A stretch of 64,000 bases of DNA from Candidatus Altarchaeales archaeon (GCA_014727915.1 WJMO01000004.1:38309-102308), one strand, 5' to 3'. Positions 50,582-60,838 are shown, numbered from the stretch's first letter. A program made the numbers and translations. The notes: generated by a model from the sequence alone, not told the origin.

Positions 50582-50722
50582 GCGGGGGTGCCCGAGTCGG
50601 TCAAACATATTCGTCTCACCCCCCTAGTTCACTATCAAACCTTTGAGGCGATATGGGCTAAAGGGGCACGGTTGAGGGCCGTGTGGCATAGGCCTACGCG
50701 AGTTCGAACCTCGTCCCCCGCA
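50582..50722 (+). tRNA. tRNA-Leu(GAG) with a 57-nt intron in the D-loop (about 50605-50661)
   Basis: Acceptor GCGGGGG/CCCCCGC-A; anticodon stem CACGG/CCGTG, loop TTGAGGG; T arm CGAG-TTCGAAC-CTCG; removal of D-loop insert restores an 84-nt class II Leu tRNA; relaxed BHB GGTC/GGCT with AAA bulges and inner helix CATAT/ATATG. Confidence 0.92.
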
Positions 50723-50747
50723 AAACTTTATTCAACCAAAAACCAAG

Positions 50748-51113
50748 ATGGCTCGAACAGTGGAGTTCAAGGATCCAGGAAGGCTGGAGTTGATTAGGGA
50801 GCTTAAGAGCGCTGCCAAGGACAACGGCTCCAACATATGGTCCACTGTAGCGGAGGAGCTGTCCAAGGTCCGGAGGAACCGGAGGGAGGTCAACGTCCAC
50901 AAGATAAGCCGATACACCGGCGACGGCGACATCATAGTCGTGCCCGGGAAGGTTTTGGGCGATGGCGTCATCAGGCACAAGGTTAACGTCGCCGCCTTCC
51001 GCTTCACGGAGGGCGCTGAGAAGAAGATAAAGGATGCCGGGGGTAGGACCATGTCCATACTCGAGCTGGTGAAGGACAACCCCCGTGGCTCGAAGGTCAA
51101 GCTAATGGGATAA
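50748..51113 (+). CDS. rpl18e: Ribosomal protein L18e
   Basis: WSTVAEELSKVRRNRREVNVHKISRYTGDGDIIVVPGKVLGDG. Confidence 0.95.
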   Translation: MARTVEFKDPGRLELIRELKSAAKDNGSNIWSTVAEELSKVRRNRREVNVHKISRYTGDGDIIVVPGKVLGDGVIRHKVNVAAFRFTEGAEKKIKDAGGRTMSILELVKDNPRGSKVKLMG

Positions 51114-51125
51114 AAAAAATTCAAG

Positions 51126-51554
51126 ATGTTGGTCATAGACGCTGATAGGAGGGTGCTGGGGCGGATGGCCTCGGAGGCTGCGAAGGCAGCCCTCATGGGA
51201 GAGGAGGTCGTCATTGTCAACGCCGAGAAGGCATATGTGTCCGGCAACATGAGGTCCGTGTTCAGGGAGAACCGGGACAAGCTCGAGATCAAGAACAAGG
51301 GCAACGTCAACAAGGGCCCCTACCATCCTAAGAGGCCTGACGTCTACGTCCGGAAGTCCGTCAGGGGCATGCTGCCATGGAAGAGCAGGCGGGGTCGTGA
51401 AGCCTACAAGAGGATAAGGGCTTACATAGGCATCCCGGAGGATGAGCTGAAGAGGAACAACATACCAGTGCCTGAGAAGTCCAAGCCCCGGAAGAAGCTC
51501 CGGAGGAAGGTCACTGTGGCGGAGATTTGCTCCCACATTGGAGGTAGTTGGTGA
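51126..51554 (+). CDS. rpl13: Ribosomal protein L13
   Basis: MLVIDADRRVLGRMASEAAKAALMGEEVVIVNAEKAYVSG; VRGMLPWKSRRGREAYKRIRAYIGIP. Confidence 0.95.
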   Translation: MLVIDADRRVLGRMASEAAKAALMGEEVVIVNAEKAYVSGNMRSVFRENRDKLEIKNKGNVNKGPYHPKRPDVYVRKSVRGMLPWKSRRGREAYKRIRAYIGIPEDELKRNNIPVPEKSKPRKKLRRKVTVAEICSHIGGSW

Positions 51555-51970
51555 TGGATAGGAAGATTTCACACAGTTCGGGGAAGAGGAAGGAAGCGGT
51601 CGCGAGAGCCACGGTAAGGCCGGGCAACGGAACTTTCAGGGTCAACACGATGCTGCTTGACCATCTTAACCCTCGTTTTGCGAGGGAGAGGGTCCGGGTG
51701 CCATTGCTGCTTGCAGACGGCATCCTGGACTTGAACAAGATCGACATTAGCGTTGTCACTTCCGGGGGCGGTGTCATGGGCCAGGCTGACGCGATAGCCT
51801 GCTCGATAGCTTCCGCGCTGGTGGAATACAGCGGAAGCGAAGAACTTCACGACATTTACGTCAAATACGACCGTACCCTGATTGCCGGCGACCACCGTGA
51901 GACGGAAGTCCACAAGCCAAGCCAGTCGAGCAAGGGTCCGAGGCATAAGAGGCAGAAGTCATACAGGTGA
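51554..51970 (+). CDS. rps9: Ribosomal protein S9
   Basis: [39 protein letters not shown]-type motif; C-terminal [11 protein letters not shown]. Confidence 0.95.
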   Translation: MDRKISHSSGKRKEAVARATVRPGNGTFRVNTMLLDHLNPRFARERVRVPLLLADGILDLNKIDISVVTSGGGVMGQADAIACSIASALVEYSGSEELHDIYVKYDRTLIAGDHRETEVHKPSQSSKGPRHKRQKSYR

Positions 51971-51974
51971 TACC

Positions 51975-52172
51975 ATGATTATTCCAGTGAGATGTTTCAG
52001 TTGCGGGAAGCCGGTCGGGAAGGACTGGGATGAGTATGTCGAGCGCAGCGGGAAGGGGGAGGACCCGAAGGAAGTCCTCGACGCCCTAGGTTACACCCGA
52101 TATTGTTGCAGGCGGATGTTCATCACACACAGCGAGATCATAGATGATGTGATGCACCATAAGAGGTTTTGA
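51975..52172 (+). CDS. rpoN: RNA polymerase subunit Rpo10 (RpoN)
   Basis: [42 protein letters not shown]. Confidence 0.96.
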   Translation: MIIPVRCFSCGKPVGKDWDEYVERSGKGEDPKEVLDALGYTRYCCRRMFITHSEIIDDVMHHKRF

Positions 52173-52174
52173 AA

Positions 52175-52342
52175 GTGGAATACGAGAGATTCGAGAAGGC
52201 TAGGGTGATAGGTGCGAGGGCATTGCAGATCAAGATGGGCGCTCCGCCGTTGGTCGTGGTTAAAGACGACATCTCGGCGTTGGACATCGCGAAGCTGGAG
52301 TTCGAACAGGACGTCATTCCAATAACAGTGATCAGAAAATGA
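52175..52342 (+). CDS. rpoK: RNA polymerase subunit Rpo6 (RpoK), GTG start, absent from the supplied ORF list
   Basis: Manual translation [55 protein letters not shown]; stop overlaps S2 start. Confidence 0.93.
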   Translation: MEYERFEKARVIGARALQIKMGAPPLVVVKDDISALDIAKLEFEQDVIPITVIRK

Positions 52343-53022
52343 GCGATTTAGAGCAGGATGTCGGGGTTAAGTTGCTGGTCTCCTTAGACGACTATCTGTC
52401 TAACGGGGTCCACGTGGGTTTGAAGTACAAGTCAGCGGATATGAGGCCTTTCATATACAAGATACGCCCTGACAAGCTCTGCGTCTTCGACGTCCAGAAG
52501 ATCGACGAGCGCCTGAGGCTCGCGGCACAGTTCATAGCATCCTACAAGCCCGAGGACGTTCTGGTGGTCTCCAACAGGGTATATGGTAGGGAGCCGATCA
52601 AGAAGTTCTCCGAGGCCCTCGGGTTCAAGGCTTTTGAGGGCAGGTTCGTGTCGGGGACCTTGACGAATCCGTCCATCGAACCATACTGTGAGCCCAAATT
52701 GTTGATCGTCACGGACCCCACCGCAGACCAGCAGGCCATCAAGGAGGCCCGGTCGGCGGGTGTTGCCGTGCTCGCCATATGCGACACCAACACGAGGGTG
52801 AAGGACATAGACTTCGTGATACCCAGCAACAACAAGGGCAAGAACTCCCTCGGACTCATATACTGGGTTTTGACCCGTGAGATACTTAAGCTCAGGGGCA
52901 TCGAGGAATTTGACACTCCCTTGGAGGAGTTCATCAGCAAGGCCGAGCCCCAGCCCTATCTGATAACGTTGCAGGAGAGGCAGAAGGCCAAGAGGCAGAA
53001 GAAGCGTGGCAGAAGGCGCTAG
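52339..53022 (+). CDS. rps2: Ribosomal protein S2
   Basis: [48 protein letters not shown]. Confidence 0.95.
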   Translation: MSDLEQDVGVKLLVSLDDYLSNGVHVGLKYKSADMRPFIYKIRPDKLCVFDVQKIDERLRLAAQFIASYKPEDVLVVSNRVYGREPIKKFSEALGFKAFEGRFVSGTLTNPSIEPYCEPKLLIVTDPTADQQAIKEARSAGVAVLAICDTNTRVKDIDFVIPSNNKGKNSLGLIYWVLTREILKLRGIEEFDTPLEEFISKAEPQPYLITLQERQKAKRQKKRGRRR

Positions 53023-53060
53023 GCCCCACATATTTTATCCTTCAACTTCCATTCATTACG

Positions 53061-55022
53061 ATGCGTTACGTCAAAATCGTCTTGGCAGCGTCGGTCCTGC
53101 TGTTCCTACTGGCTTTCATAATCCATCCAAAACACTTCGTGCCCACGCCCGCCGAGTCCGCGTATTCCCTAATGTTCTTCTTCCTGGTCTCCTACCTCCT
53201 CGGGTACTCCCTAACAAAGGACTTCTTCAAAAGCGATGATGCCCTAGAGTCTACGGTAATGCGGGTCGGATTCGGCCTTTCAACGATACCCCTGCTGCTG
53301 GTGCTGATGGAGACATTCGGCGTGCCCCTCAGATGGAATATACTCATGCTCCTGTCTGTCGTCCGCCCGTTGCACGACCTTTTCACCACCCCCAAGAAGT
53401 TCCTGAAGTATTTCGAGAAATCTCCCTCTAGGATCATGAAATGGTCGCCGGACCACTATGCCGTCCTCGCGTTGCTCGTCTCAGCCGCCGCCTTCAACGT
53501 GGCCATGTACGGGTCGTACACCTACCCCTACCTTGCGGACGGGGACTCTTGGGAGCATGCTGCGGGCGTGAAGTACATATCCCTATCCGGCACGTACACA
53601 AAGCCAGATGACGTCTACGTATCCCACTACATCCGCCCCTATCCCCCGTCATATGATGCGCTTTTGGCGCTTGTGCACCAGCTTAACAGCAGCGTGTCCT
53701 GGACTTTGAAGACGTTCAACAACGTGTTGGTCGCGTTGACCTATGCATTCGCCTACTTTATGGTTCGCCGTTTCACTGGTGAATCCAAGACCGCATTCTA
53801 TTCAACCCTGGTTTTGTTCGCCCTGCCGCCGTTCGGCAGCCACAGCATATGGGCTCATACGATGGCCATAACCCTCCTGTTCCCTGTTTTCTACGGTGTG
53901 GACATGGTCCGGGAGGACAGGTCCTGGACACTACTCGCGTCCATATTCCTAGCCGGCAGCCTCATAGTGCAGCCGCTCATGTCATTTGTGATCGGCGTCT
54001 TCTTCATCCTGTATCTGCTTGGATGGTATATGGTCTCCAGGAAGCACCTGAAAAAACTGTTCACAGTGGGCGTCCTGGGGCTGGCGTTGTCAATGATCTA
54101 CTGGGCCCCGGTCGCGTTGGACCCGGAGGAGAAGGGGGACTTAGGGGACGTTTCATCCGACCTACTACAGGGCAAGCTGCAGATCGGATTGGAGGAGGAG
54201 GACCGCTCTCCCACGGCGATGAAAATGTTCTTCCCGGACATCCACGGGGACATGTTCATGCAGCACGGGTTCGGCGCAGCCACCATACTCTTGACAATAT
54301 TAGCTTTCGACTTCGCCTTCCGCAGGAAGCTCAGAAAGTTCACAGCTAAGAAGCCATGGTTCGCTGTGATGGCCTTGTGGCTGGCGTTCACCTTGACGTT
54401 TCTGTTCTCTCCGGGGTTGCAGTTCTCCATCTACCCGCAGAGGTTCTGGGGGACCGCCGCCATACCCCTCGCGGTCTTCAGCGGCTTCATGCTCGCCCAC
54501 CTATCGGAGTTGAAGTTCATACCCAAGAAGAAGGCCAATTACGCCTTCGCATTCTTCATCCTATTGTTGCTGTTCACGTCGGCCAGGCCCAAATTGAACG
54601 TCCAGACGACCACATGGGGTGTTACGGACCTGCGGACGGAGATAGGCTCGGACTTCTCAGCCTACCTGGCTTTGAAGGACCTGCCGCCCGACACTCCAGT
54701 CTATCCCTTCTGCACGTTGGACAAGTACGTTATCGGCTTCGACAAGCTGAGCTACGCATGGGACGATGAGATTGAGGAATCACGGGCTGACCCCATCCAC
54801 GCCGACCCGGAAACCCTGCACACGATACTGAAGTCCCGGCCCAGGCCCTACGAGTACATAATCTTCGACTACGCATGCGTAAAACGGTGCATGGAAGAGC
54901 TTTCCATGTCCAAAGACGACTGCAAAAAAGCAGCCGCCGACAACATGCAAGCCTTCGAAGACAGCGGACTCTACGAGATGACCGGCCGAAGCCAATCCAC
55001 CATCGCCTTCAAAGTACTCTAA
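53061..55022 (+). CDS. Large GT-C/oligosaccharyltransferase-like membrane protein
   Basis: About a dozen TM helices; [18 protein letters not shown] extracytoplasmic acidic motif. Confidence 0.6.
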   Translation: MRYVKIVLAASVLLFLLAFIIHPKHFVPTPAESAYSLMFFFLVSYLLGYSLTKDFFKSDDALESTVMRVGFGLSTIPLLLVLMETFGVPLRWNILMLLSVVRPLHDLFTTPKKFLKYFEKSPSRIMKWSPDHYAVLALLVSAAAFNVAMYGSYTYPYLADGDSWEHAAGVKYISLSGTYTKPDDVYVSHYIRPYPPSYDALLALVHQLNSSVSWTLKTFNNVLVALTYAFAYFMVRRFTGESKTAFYSTLVLFALPPFGSHSIWAHTMAITLLFPVFYGVDMVREDRSWTLLASIFLAGSLIVQPLMSFVIGVFFILYLLGWYMVSRKHLKKLFTVGVLGLALSMIYWAPVALDPEEKGDLGDVSSDLLQGKLQIGLEEEDRSPTAMKMFFPDIHGDMFMQHGFGAATILLTILAFDFAFRRKLRKFTAKKPWFAVMALWLAFTLTFLFSPGLQFSIYPQRFWGTAAIPLAVFSGFMLAHLSELKFIPKKKANYAFAFFILLLLFTSARPKLNVQTTTWGVTDLRTEIGSDFSAYLALKDLPPDTPVYPFCTLDKYVIGFDKLSYAWDDEIEESRADPIHADPETLHTILKSRPRPYEYIIFDYACVKRCMEELSMSKDDCKKAAADNMQAFEDSGLYEMTGRSQSTIAFKVL

Positions 55023-56296
55023 CCCCTGAAGTCCCGGCCACGGTACTTTGCTTTTGAGCCGAGTTCTTCCTCTATCCTCAGTAGCTGGTTGTATTTGGAT
55101 AGTCGCTCGCTTCGGGCGGGGGCTCCGGTCTTTATCTGGCCGCTGTCTATCCCAACTGAAAGGTCTGCTATGAAGCTGTCCTCTGTCTCCCCCGACCGGT
55201 GGGATACGGTGACAGCCCATCCGCTGTCGTAGCTGAGCTTGGCCGCGTCTATGGACTCTGTCACGGACCCTATCTGGTTGACCTTCAGCAGCAGCGCATT
55301 GCAGGCCTTGTCCTCTATGGCCTTCTCTATCCTCTTCACGTTCGTTACCAGCAGGTCGTCGCCGGTCAACTGTATCCTATCCCCCAGTTTGCTGTTCAAT
55401 TCCGTCCAGCCGCTCCAGTCGTCCTCGGCCATCCCGTCCTCTATGGAGACTATGGGGAAGGTTCCCACCAGGTCGGTGTAGAAGTCCACCATCTCGCCTG
55501 GCTCATACCTTTTGTCGCCGATCATGTAGTATCCGCCGTCCTTGTAGTAGTACTCGGATGATGCGGGGTCCAAGGCCATAGCCATATCCTTACCGTAACC
55601 GGCTTCCTCCGCGGCCTTGGCCATCAGTTCCAGCCGCTCCCGGGGCGTGTCTATCGGCGGGACGAATCCTCCTTCGTCTCCCAGTTGTACTGCGTGGACT
55701 CCGTACCTATCCTTGAGCATCTTCTTGAGTATGTGGTATGTTTCCGCGCCCATCCTCAATCCTTCCCTGAAGCTCTTCGCTCCGACGGGCATGTACATGT
55801 TCTCCTGTATGTCGTTCTCCTTGCCCGCGTGCTTGCCCCCGTTTATGACGTTCAACTGCGGCACAGGCAAGGTGACGCCTTCGGAGCCTGCGAGCTCTGC
55901 TATGTGCGCGTACAAGGGTTTGCCCGCGTCGTCGGCGCCTGCCTTGCAGGCTGCCATGCTCACAGCCAAGATTGCATTAGCGCCCAGTTTGCCTTTGTTT
56001 TCGGTTCCGTCCAGGCTGTTCAACAGCTCGTCCAAACCCCGTTGGTCGGCGACTTCGAACCCGACGACCTTGTCCTTCACGGTCTTGTTCACGTTCTCAA
56101 CGGCCTTCAGCACGCCCTTGCCGTTGTATCTGCGCTTGTCACCGTCCCTGAGTTCCACGGCCTCGTGGCTGCCGGTGCTCGCGCCGCTGGGGACCATCGC
56201 CTTGTACCTTCCCTTCTCAGTCTTCAAATCCACCTCCACAGTCGGGTTGCCCCGTGAATCCAGCACCTCCCTCGCATGCACTCCTGTTATTTTCAT
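55019..56296 (-). CDS. eno: Enolase
   Basis: [50 protein letters not shown]. Confidence 0.97.
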   Translation of the reverse strand: MKITGVHAREVLDSRGNPTVEVDLKTEKGRYKAMVPSGASTGSHEAVELRDGDKRRYNGKGVLKAVENVNKTVKDKVVGFEVADQRGLDELLNSLDGTENKGKLGANAILAVSMAACKAGADDAGKPLYAHIAELAGSEGVTLPVPQLNVINGGKHAGKENDIQENMYMPVGAKSFREGLRMGAETYHILKKMLKDRYGVHAVQLGDEGGFVPPIDTPRERLELMAKAAEEAGYGKDMAMALDPASSEYYYKDGGYYMIGDKRYEPGEMVDFYTDLVGTFPIVSIEDGMAEDDWSGWTELNSKLGDRIQLTGDDLLVTNVKRIEKAIEDKACNALLLKVNQIGSVTESIDAAKLSYDSGWAVTVSHRSGETEDSFIADLSVGIDSGQIKTGAPARSERLSKYNQLLRIEEELGSKAKYRGRDFRG

Positions 56297-56323
56297 CGTC
56301 TGCAAACTCTATTCGAATGCCGG

Positions 56324-56331
56324 TTTATAAA
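56324..56331. promoter_or_regulatory. Symmetric TATA-like element (within GGTTTATAAACC, 56322-56333)
   Basis: Palindromic TATA box spaced ~26 nt from the enolase ATG on minus and ~26 nt from the 5' end of a structured element on plus. Confidence 0.5.
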
Positions 56332-56354
56332 CCTGTCCTACGGTAATCATATTA

Positions 56355-56436
56355 CGCCCCCCACGAGGGTTACCTCGGGGGAGAGTCGAAGACATTAGTC
56401 GATCAATGAACCCAGGGGTTAGTGTTGGGGGCGACA
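56355..56436 (+). ncRNA. Candidate structured non-coding RNA (~80 nt)
   Basis: Terminal stem CGCCCCC (56355-56361)/GGGGGCG (56427-56433) followed by ACA; internal hairpins CGAGG-GTTA-CCTCG and AACC-CAGG-GGTT; no ORF. Confidence 0.45.
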
Positions 56437-56498
56437 CACTCCAAATCAACAATAATATAAACTTTTCTATTAATTATTGATAAAATATCCTAAATATT

Positions 56499-57188
56499 TT
56501 AGGCCAGTAGTTCGCACTCGCTCTCCATCTCCTGCCCGTCGACTGTCACCTTCCTCCTGACCTTGCCCTTCCGCTTGGCCTGAAGCCTCGCCTCTGCGGC
56601 GCTCACACCCTCGGGTATCACAAGCTCATCTATCACGAACGTGTTCTCCACCTTCGCCTCCTTGAAACCACCGCTGACATCGAAGAACACCTCCTCCCTG
56701 AGCCTTTCAAGGACTGACAAGTCCAGTTGTCCGCTGCAGAAGTCCACAGCCTTCTCCTTCCCCGGCTTGGGAGGCTTCTTCTTGCACTTGATCTTCCCCG
56801 AACCCTTCAACGACAACAGTATGGTCGCATACGGTAGCTTCTCATACAATTGGACCAACACCTCCCCCGGTATGGTGTCCTTCATGTCCGCTACGAAATA
56901 GGACTTCTTCACCTTGCTCTTGTCATCGAAGTCTATGAACAACTCCTTCAGAACGTCCCGGAAGTCCTGCTTGGCAAACAATGAACCGCTGACCTCATAG
57001 TCCCCCCCAGACGACGCAGCCAACAAACCGAATATGTTGCAGTACTCGACACTACCCTTGAACTTGACGCTCTTCTTGACCTCGACCTCGCACACGGGCC
57101 CCACATACTCACCCCTACCATAACGTGTGAAAAGGTCGTGCACCCACTCTTTTGCCTCTCCTCTGAACAACTCTCTTATGTAGTGCAT
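56499..57188 (-). CDS. Conserved-looking protein of unknown function
   Basis: Long ORF with normal codon usage; CKKKPPKPGKEK linker; no family recognised. Confidence 0.55.
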   Translation of the reverse strand: MHYIRELFRGEAKEWVHDLFTRYGRGEYVGPVCEVEVKKSVKFKGSVEYCNIFGLLAASSGGDYEVSGSLFAKQDFRDVLKELFIDFDDKSKVKKSYFVADMKDTIPGEVLVQLYEKLPYATILLSLKGSGKIKCKKKPPKPGKEKAVDFCSGQLDLSVLERLREEVFFDVSGGFKEAKVENTFVIDELVIPEGVSAAEARLQAKRKGKVRRKVTVDGQEMESECELLA

Positions 57189-57228
57189 TTTAACACCAGG
57201 GTCATATATTCAACAAACAAACCTAAAA

Positions 57229-57747
57229 ATGGACCTGGCCACAATCCTCTTCACACCATCAGATCCCATCCAAACCCACGCCCTGGTATTCCTGCTGGGC
57301 AGCCTGGCAGTCAGCTCACTATCTGACCTGCGCCGCATGGCAGCCCAAGCCGACTTCTACGAGGTGTGGATAGCCTTCACAGCCGCCATGTTCCTATTCG
57401 ACCTATACCTGGGAATGACAGGCCAACTCACCATACCTCCCTTCACCCTGAAATGGATACTCATACTGGCCTTCACAGCAGTATCAACAGCCACACCCCT
57501 GCTGAACATCAGCACAATGGACGTGGCAGCCCTCGCAGCCCTCCTAAGCACCCTCAACCCCGCCACCATACTGCTGACAATACCCCTAACCATCCTAGCC
57601 AACGAACTACTACACCCCCTACTCAAAAAACACGGCCAAGCAGGCGCCTACCCCTTCCTGCCCACCGTACTCACAGTCAACCTAACACTCCTAACCCTAA
57701 ACCTAACCGGCGGAATACAACAATACCTTGGGATTACGGGCCTATAG
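57229..57747 (+). CDS. A24-like (prepilin/preflagellin peptidase-related) membrane protein
   Basis: SSLSDLRRMAAQADFYEVW resembles the first catalytic-Asp motif; all-TM 172-aa protein; second motif not clearly GxGD. Confidence 0.5.
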   Translation: MDLATILFTPSDPIQTHALVFLLGSLAVSSLSDLRRMAAQADFYEVWIAFTAAMFLFDLYLGMTGQLTIPPFTLKWILILAFTAVSTATPLLNISTMDVAALAALLSTLNPATILLTIPLTILANELLHPLLKKHGQAGAYPFLPTVLTVNLTLLTLNLTGGIQQYLGITGL

Positions 57748-58443
57748 GCCCAGCAAACCCCTTAGAAACCCTATCATCCTCGAGAGCAGACCCTCTTCTC
57801 CTTCAAACTCGAGTGTGGTGGTCGTCGAGGACTCTCTCACGGTTTTTACTGTCGTTGTGGTCTCTTCCTTAACCGTGGTTGTTGTGGTGTCATCGGGGTC
57901 GCTGAAACGCTCGCAGTCAGGGTCGACTCTACCATCCTCTTCTAGGTCGCAGAATCCGTCCGCTGAACCTGTCCGGCAATCGTCACAGTTCCTGAAATCC
58001 TCCCCTTCACCGCAGACACCGTCTTCCACGCAGTAGACTGGAATGCTGAACGCGTTTGAAACGGCGATGGTGCCCTTGTCGTCGTTCAATATAGCGGCTG
58101 CCGAGTAATATCCACCGGCACTGTCAGGTTTTACAGTATATCTTAGGTTCTTCCTCGACCCCGGCTCGAACGCCAGATCCCAGATGACGCACCTCCTCTT
58201 CAAGACTCCCTGGCTGCATCCGACAACCTCCCCGCCGGCGCTTATGCCGCTTACCTCGGCTTCTCCGTCTAGCTTATCCTTCAGTGTGGCGGTCGCGTCA
58301 TCGCTGCCGTCGTATTCCACGCGTATCTCCACCGTGAAGGACCCGCCAGCATGGACGGATTCCGGGTGGTCTTTCACTATCGTATACTCGGCGGACGCCA
58401 TCCCGCACAACACCAAAACCGCTAATATAACATATCCTCTCAT
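57742..58443 (-). CDS. Secreted protein with Cys-containing domain and Thr-rich linker
   Basis: Signal peptide MRGYVILAVLVLCGMASA; YCVEDGVCGEGEDFRNCDDC; DDTTTTTVKEETTTTVKTVRESSTTTT; hydrophobic C-tail. Confidence 0.7.
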   Translation of the reverse strand: MRGYVILAVLVLCGMASAEYTIVKDHPESVHAGGSFTVEIRVEYDGSDDATATLKDKLDGEAEVSGISAGGEVVGCSQGVLKRRCVIWDLAFEPGSRKNLRYTVKPDSAGGYYSAAAILNDDKGTIAVSNAFSIPVYCVEDGVCGEGEDFRNCDDCRTGSADGFCDLEEDGRVDPDCERFSDPDDTTTTTVKEETTTTVKTVRESSTTTTLEFEGEEGLLSRMIGFLRGLLGL

Positions 58444-58444
58444 C

Positions 58445-60769
58445 TTAACACCCCACTATATCGTCTAAAGGCGGGCATCCCACGTTCTGCCTGTCGTTTT
58501 TACAGCACAGCGAGGGAGCGCATGAAAGCTTGAATTTCCTCTCATAGGGTTCGTTAGTGCATGCGGCGCCGTTGGCCAGGTTCTTTCCGTCGAAGCACCA
58601 TTTTTCAGGGTCGAAACGGTCGCAGTAGTTCCACCATCCGGTGGGCAGCTGCCCGAACCTCACCCCCGCGTCGTTGCCAGTGGTGTCGACCACGTGGTAT
58701 TTGTTGTCCCCAGAGAATTTTACAAGGTTATAGCAGTGTCCGCCGTCGCAGAACCCATATACCTCGTCTTTGTCGTAGCCTGCCTTCCTCAAGACTGTTA
58801 GGACGGCCATCATGTAATCGTGGCATACTCCCGTCTCCAGGACGTTGACGACCGCGTGGGCTGGGTAGAACGAGCTGTAGGCACAGCTGTTCTTGCTCAT
58901 GTCGGTGTCGCTGGACCATGACTTGCTGCTGGTGCAGGGCAGGACGTTCACGTTGTCGTTGTAGGCTATCCCCGTGCACTGGCAGCCTCCCATGTCTGCG
59001 TTGCTGCATCCCCCGTCGCTAACGCAGTCGGGGTCGTTGTCGCAGCACAGCTGACCCCAGAAGTAGTCGTGCATCCACTTGGAATAAGTCCCGAAGCCCC
59101 TGACGATGTAGACTCCCATGCAACGTTTGAAGTCTCCGTTGCCCTCTTCCACGGCCTCTTCGCAGTGGGCATCGCTTATGAAGCCGTTGCAGCAGGCCGC
59201 AGCCTGCTCTACTATGTAGTCAAGGCCTTCATGGCACACCTCATATGTGTTGCACGCCTCCTTTGTTTCTCCCACCTTGTTGTCGGGTATGGTGTATGTG
59301 TCGTCAGGGTAGTTTTTCTCGCACATGGTGTCCGCTGGGGCGTATTGTGTGCCGGTCTCGCAAGTGGACATGGATCCGCAGGGCGGGCACCCGTAGCAGC
59401 CGCAGTCCACACCCTCCTCATATCCGTTTTTCACGCCGTCGGGGCAGCTCCTGCAGTAGCCGTCCTTGCAGAATCCAGTGCAAGTGTCTGTGCTGTTCTT
59501 GATCTCTCCATCCATGTAGTCCACCCAATACTGCCTTACCGTGTGATCGTCAACGCACTCGTCCATGACTATCACCTCACCCCATGGGTCGCCCCTTATC
59601 TGCCCCTGAATGTACTTGTCCTCTTCAGGGTCCAATTCCAGGACCTCGCACTCTCCACCCTTGCAAACCCCACCTGGACATTTGATTTCCTCTCCCCTCA
59701 CCCCGTTCGCAGCCTGGCTGTCGCAGACGAACTCGTGCAAGGTTACGCCGTCGTCGAGGCAGAAATCGATACCGGAGACGTCCGTCTGGGCTGTTCCCTT
59801 GGAATAGACGTTGAAGCCGTAGTCGCTGTCCTCGCACAGACAGACCCCATTCTTGCACCCCATCGGGCATACCATCTCCAGGGACGAGACTCCGAACTGC
59901 TGGTCCTCGTCGCACCAGTATTCCATCACATGCGTCCAGTCAGTGCACACCTCATCCTTCAACAAGAGCATGGACGGGCTATCAGGGTCGTCGGGAACCC
60001 AGTAGCCACCACCCTCTATGAACGGGGTCTTACCATCCTCGTCCTCGCAGAGGCATCTGCCGCCCTCACAACCCTGCGGGCAAGAGTAGAAGGTCTTGTT
60101 CCAAAAACCATGGTCACAGTAGTACTCGTATAAGGTGTCCTGGCTGCAGTAGTCCGTGAGCTCGCTCTCTCCACCACCGTCCTTGAAAACCTTCACAGAC
60201 CCCTTCTTGTAGAACATCAATCCCTCATCGCTGTCATAGCATGAGCACCCAACGGAGTCCACGGGCAAACCCACACCGGTGTCCGGGCACTCGTCCGCGG
60301 TGTTGAGCACCCCATCCTTATCCCCGTCCAAACCAGCCAAATCAGGCGTCACCTTCAACCCCGGAACCCCCAACTTCAAAACGCTATCGTTGATTAACCT
60401 GAAACCCAACAGGGTAGTCGTCGTAGGCCTCCTGGACAACGTAGTGGACGTCCTAAAAAGCAAAGTCGTGGTAGTCCTACCAGGCAAACTGGTCGTAGTC
60501 CGCAGCAGATAACCCGCACTAACACACACAGTGGTGGAAGTACCCCTCAAACTCGTGGACGTGACCCCAACACCCCGGTATGTCGGGGTAGTAGGCCTAG
60601 AAGAACCCACAGTAGTCGATGTAAACCGCTCCAAAGAGGTGGTAGTCCTCAACGGAACAGTCGTCGTAGTCCTCTCCGAAACCGTGGTGGAGGTCAAAGC
60701 ACCTCGCTCCCCAGAAACGGAAAAAACACAAAAAACACAAAAAGCCAAAAAAACAACCCTACAATCCAT
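58445..60769 (-). CDS. Large secreted Cys-rich, Thr-linker protein with C-terminal transglutaminase-like domain
   Basis: Signal peptide; repeated TTTT tracts; ETGVCHDYMMAVLTVLRKAG / GHCYNLVKF / YHVVDTTGND Cys-His-Asp triad. Confidence 0.75.
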   Translation of the reverse strand: MDCRVVFLAFCVFCVFSVSGERGALTSTTVSERTTTTVPLRTTTSLERFTSTTVGSSRPTTPTYRGVGVTSTSLRGTSTTVCVSAGYLLRTTTSLPGRTTTTLLFRTSTTLSRRPTTTTLLGFRLINDSVLKLGVPGLKVTPDLAGLDGDKDGVLNTADECPDTGVGLPVDSVGCSCYDSDEGLMFYKKGSVKVFKDGGGESELTDYCSQDTLYEYYCDHGFWNKTFYSCPQGCEGGRCLCEDEDGKTPFIEGGGYWVPDDPDSPSMLLLKDEVCTDWTHVMEYWCDEDQQFGVSSLEMVCPMGCKNGVCLCEDSDYGFNVYSKGTAQTDVSGIDFCLDDGVTLHEFVCDSQAANGVRGEEIKCPGGVCKGGECEVLELDPEEDKYIQGQIRGDPWGEVIVMDECVDDHTVRQYWVDYMDGEIKNSTDTCTGFCKDGYCRSCPDGVKNGYEEGVDCGCYGCPPCGSMSTCETGTQYAPADTMCEKNYPDDTYTIPDNKVGETKEACNTYEVCHEGLDYIVEQAAACCNGFISDAHCEEAVEEGNGDFKRCMGVYIVRGFGTYSKWMHDYFWGQLCCDNDPDCVSDGGCSNADMGGCQCTGIAYNDNVNVLPCTSSKSWSSDTDMSKNSCAYSSFYPAHAVVNVLETGVCHDYMMAVLTVLRKAGYDKDEVYGFCDGGHCYNLVKFSGDNKYHVVDTTGNDAGVRFGQLPTGWWNYCDRFDPEKWCFDGKNLANGAACTNEPYERKFKLSCAPSLCCKNDRQNVGCPPLDDIVGC

Positions 60770-60816
60770 ATAAAAAATTAGAAAAGAAAAATAAAACCTT
60801 ATAACCCCAAAAAACC

Positions 60817-60824
60817 TATATAAT
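60817..60824 (+). promoter_or_regulatory. TATA-like box upstream of the tRNA-Trp 5' duplicate
   Basis: CCTATATAATCC; predicted TSS about 60843-60848, at the start of the first repeat copy. Confidence 0.5.
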
Positions 60825-60838
60825 CCCCACTTTAAACC

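Noticed and set aside
56355-56434. Enolase-side element as a tRNA
   Set aside because: Seven-bp terminal stem and length fit, but there is no TTCRA-type T-loop, position 8-9 is CA and the anticodon arm is unconvincing on either strand.
59069-60133. 354-aa plus-strand ORF opposite the transglutaminase-like gene
   Set aside because: Antisense; the minus-strand ORF has a signal peptide, Cys pattern and catalytic motifs.
60410-60700. Regularly recurring GTGGT/CGTAGTC words suggesting a CRISPR or satellite array
   Set aside because: No constant repeat-spacer lengths; explained by Thr-codon-rich linker of the minus-strand protein.
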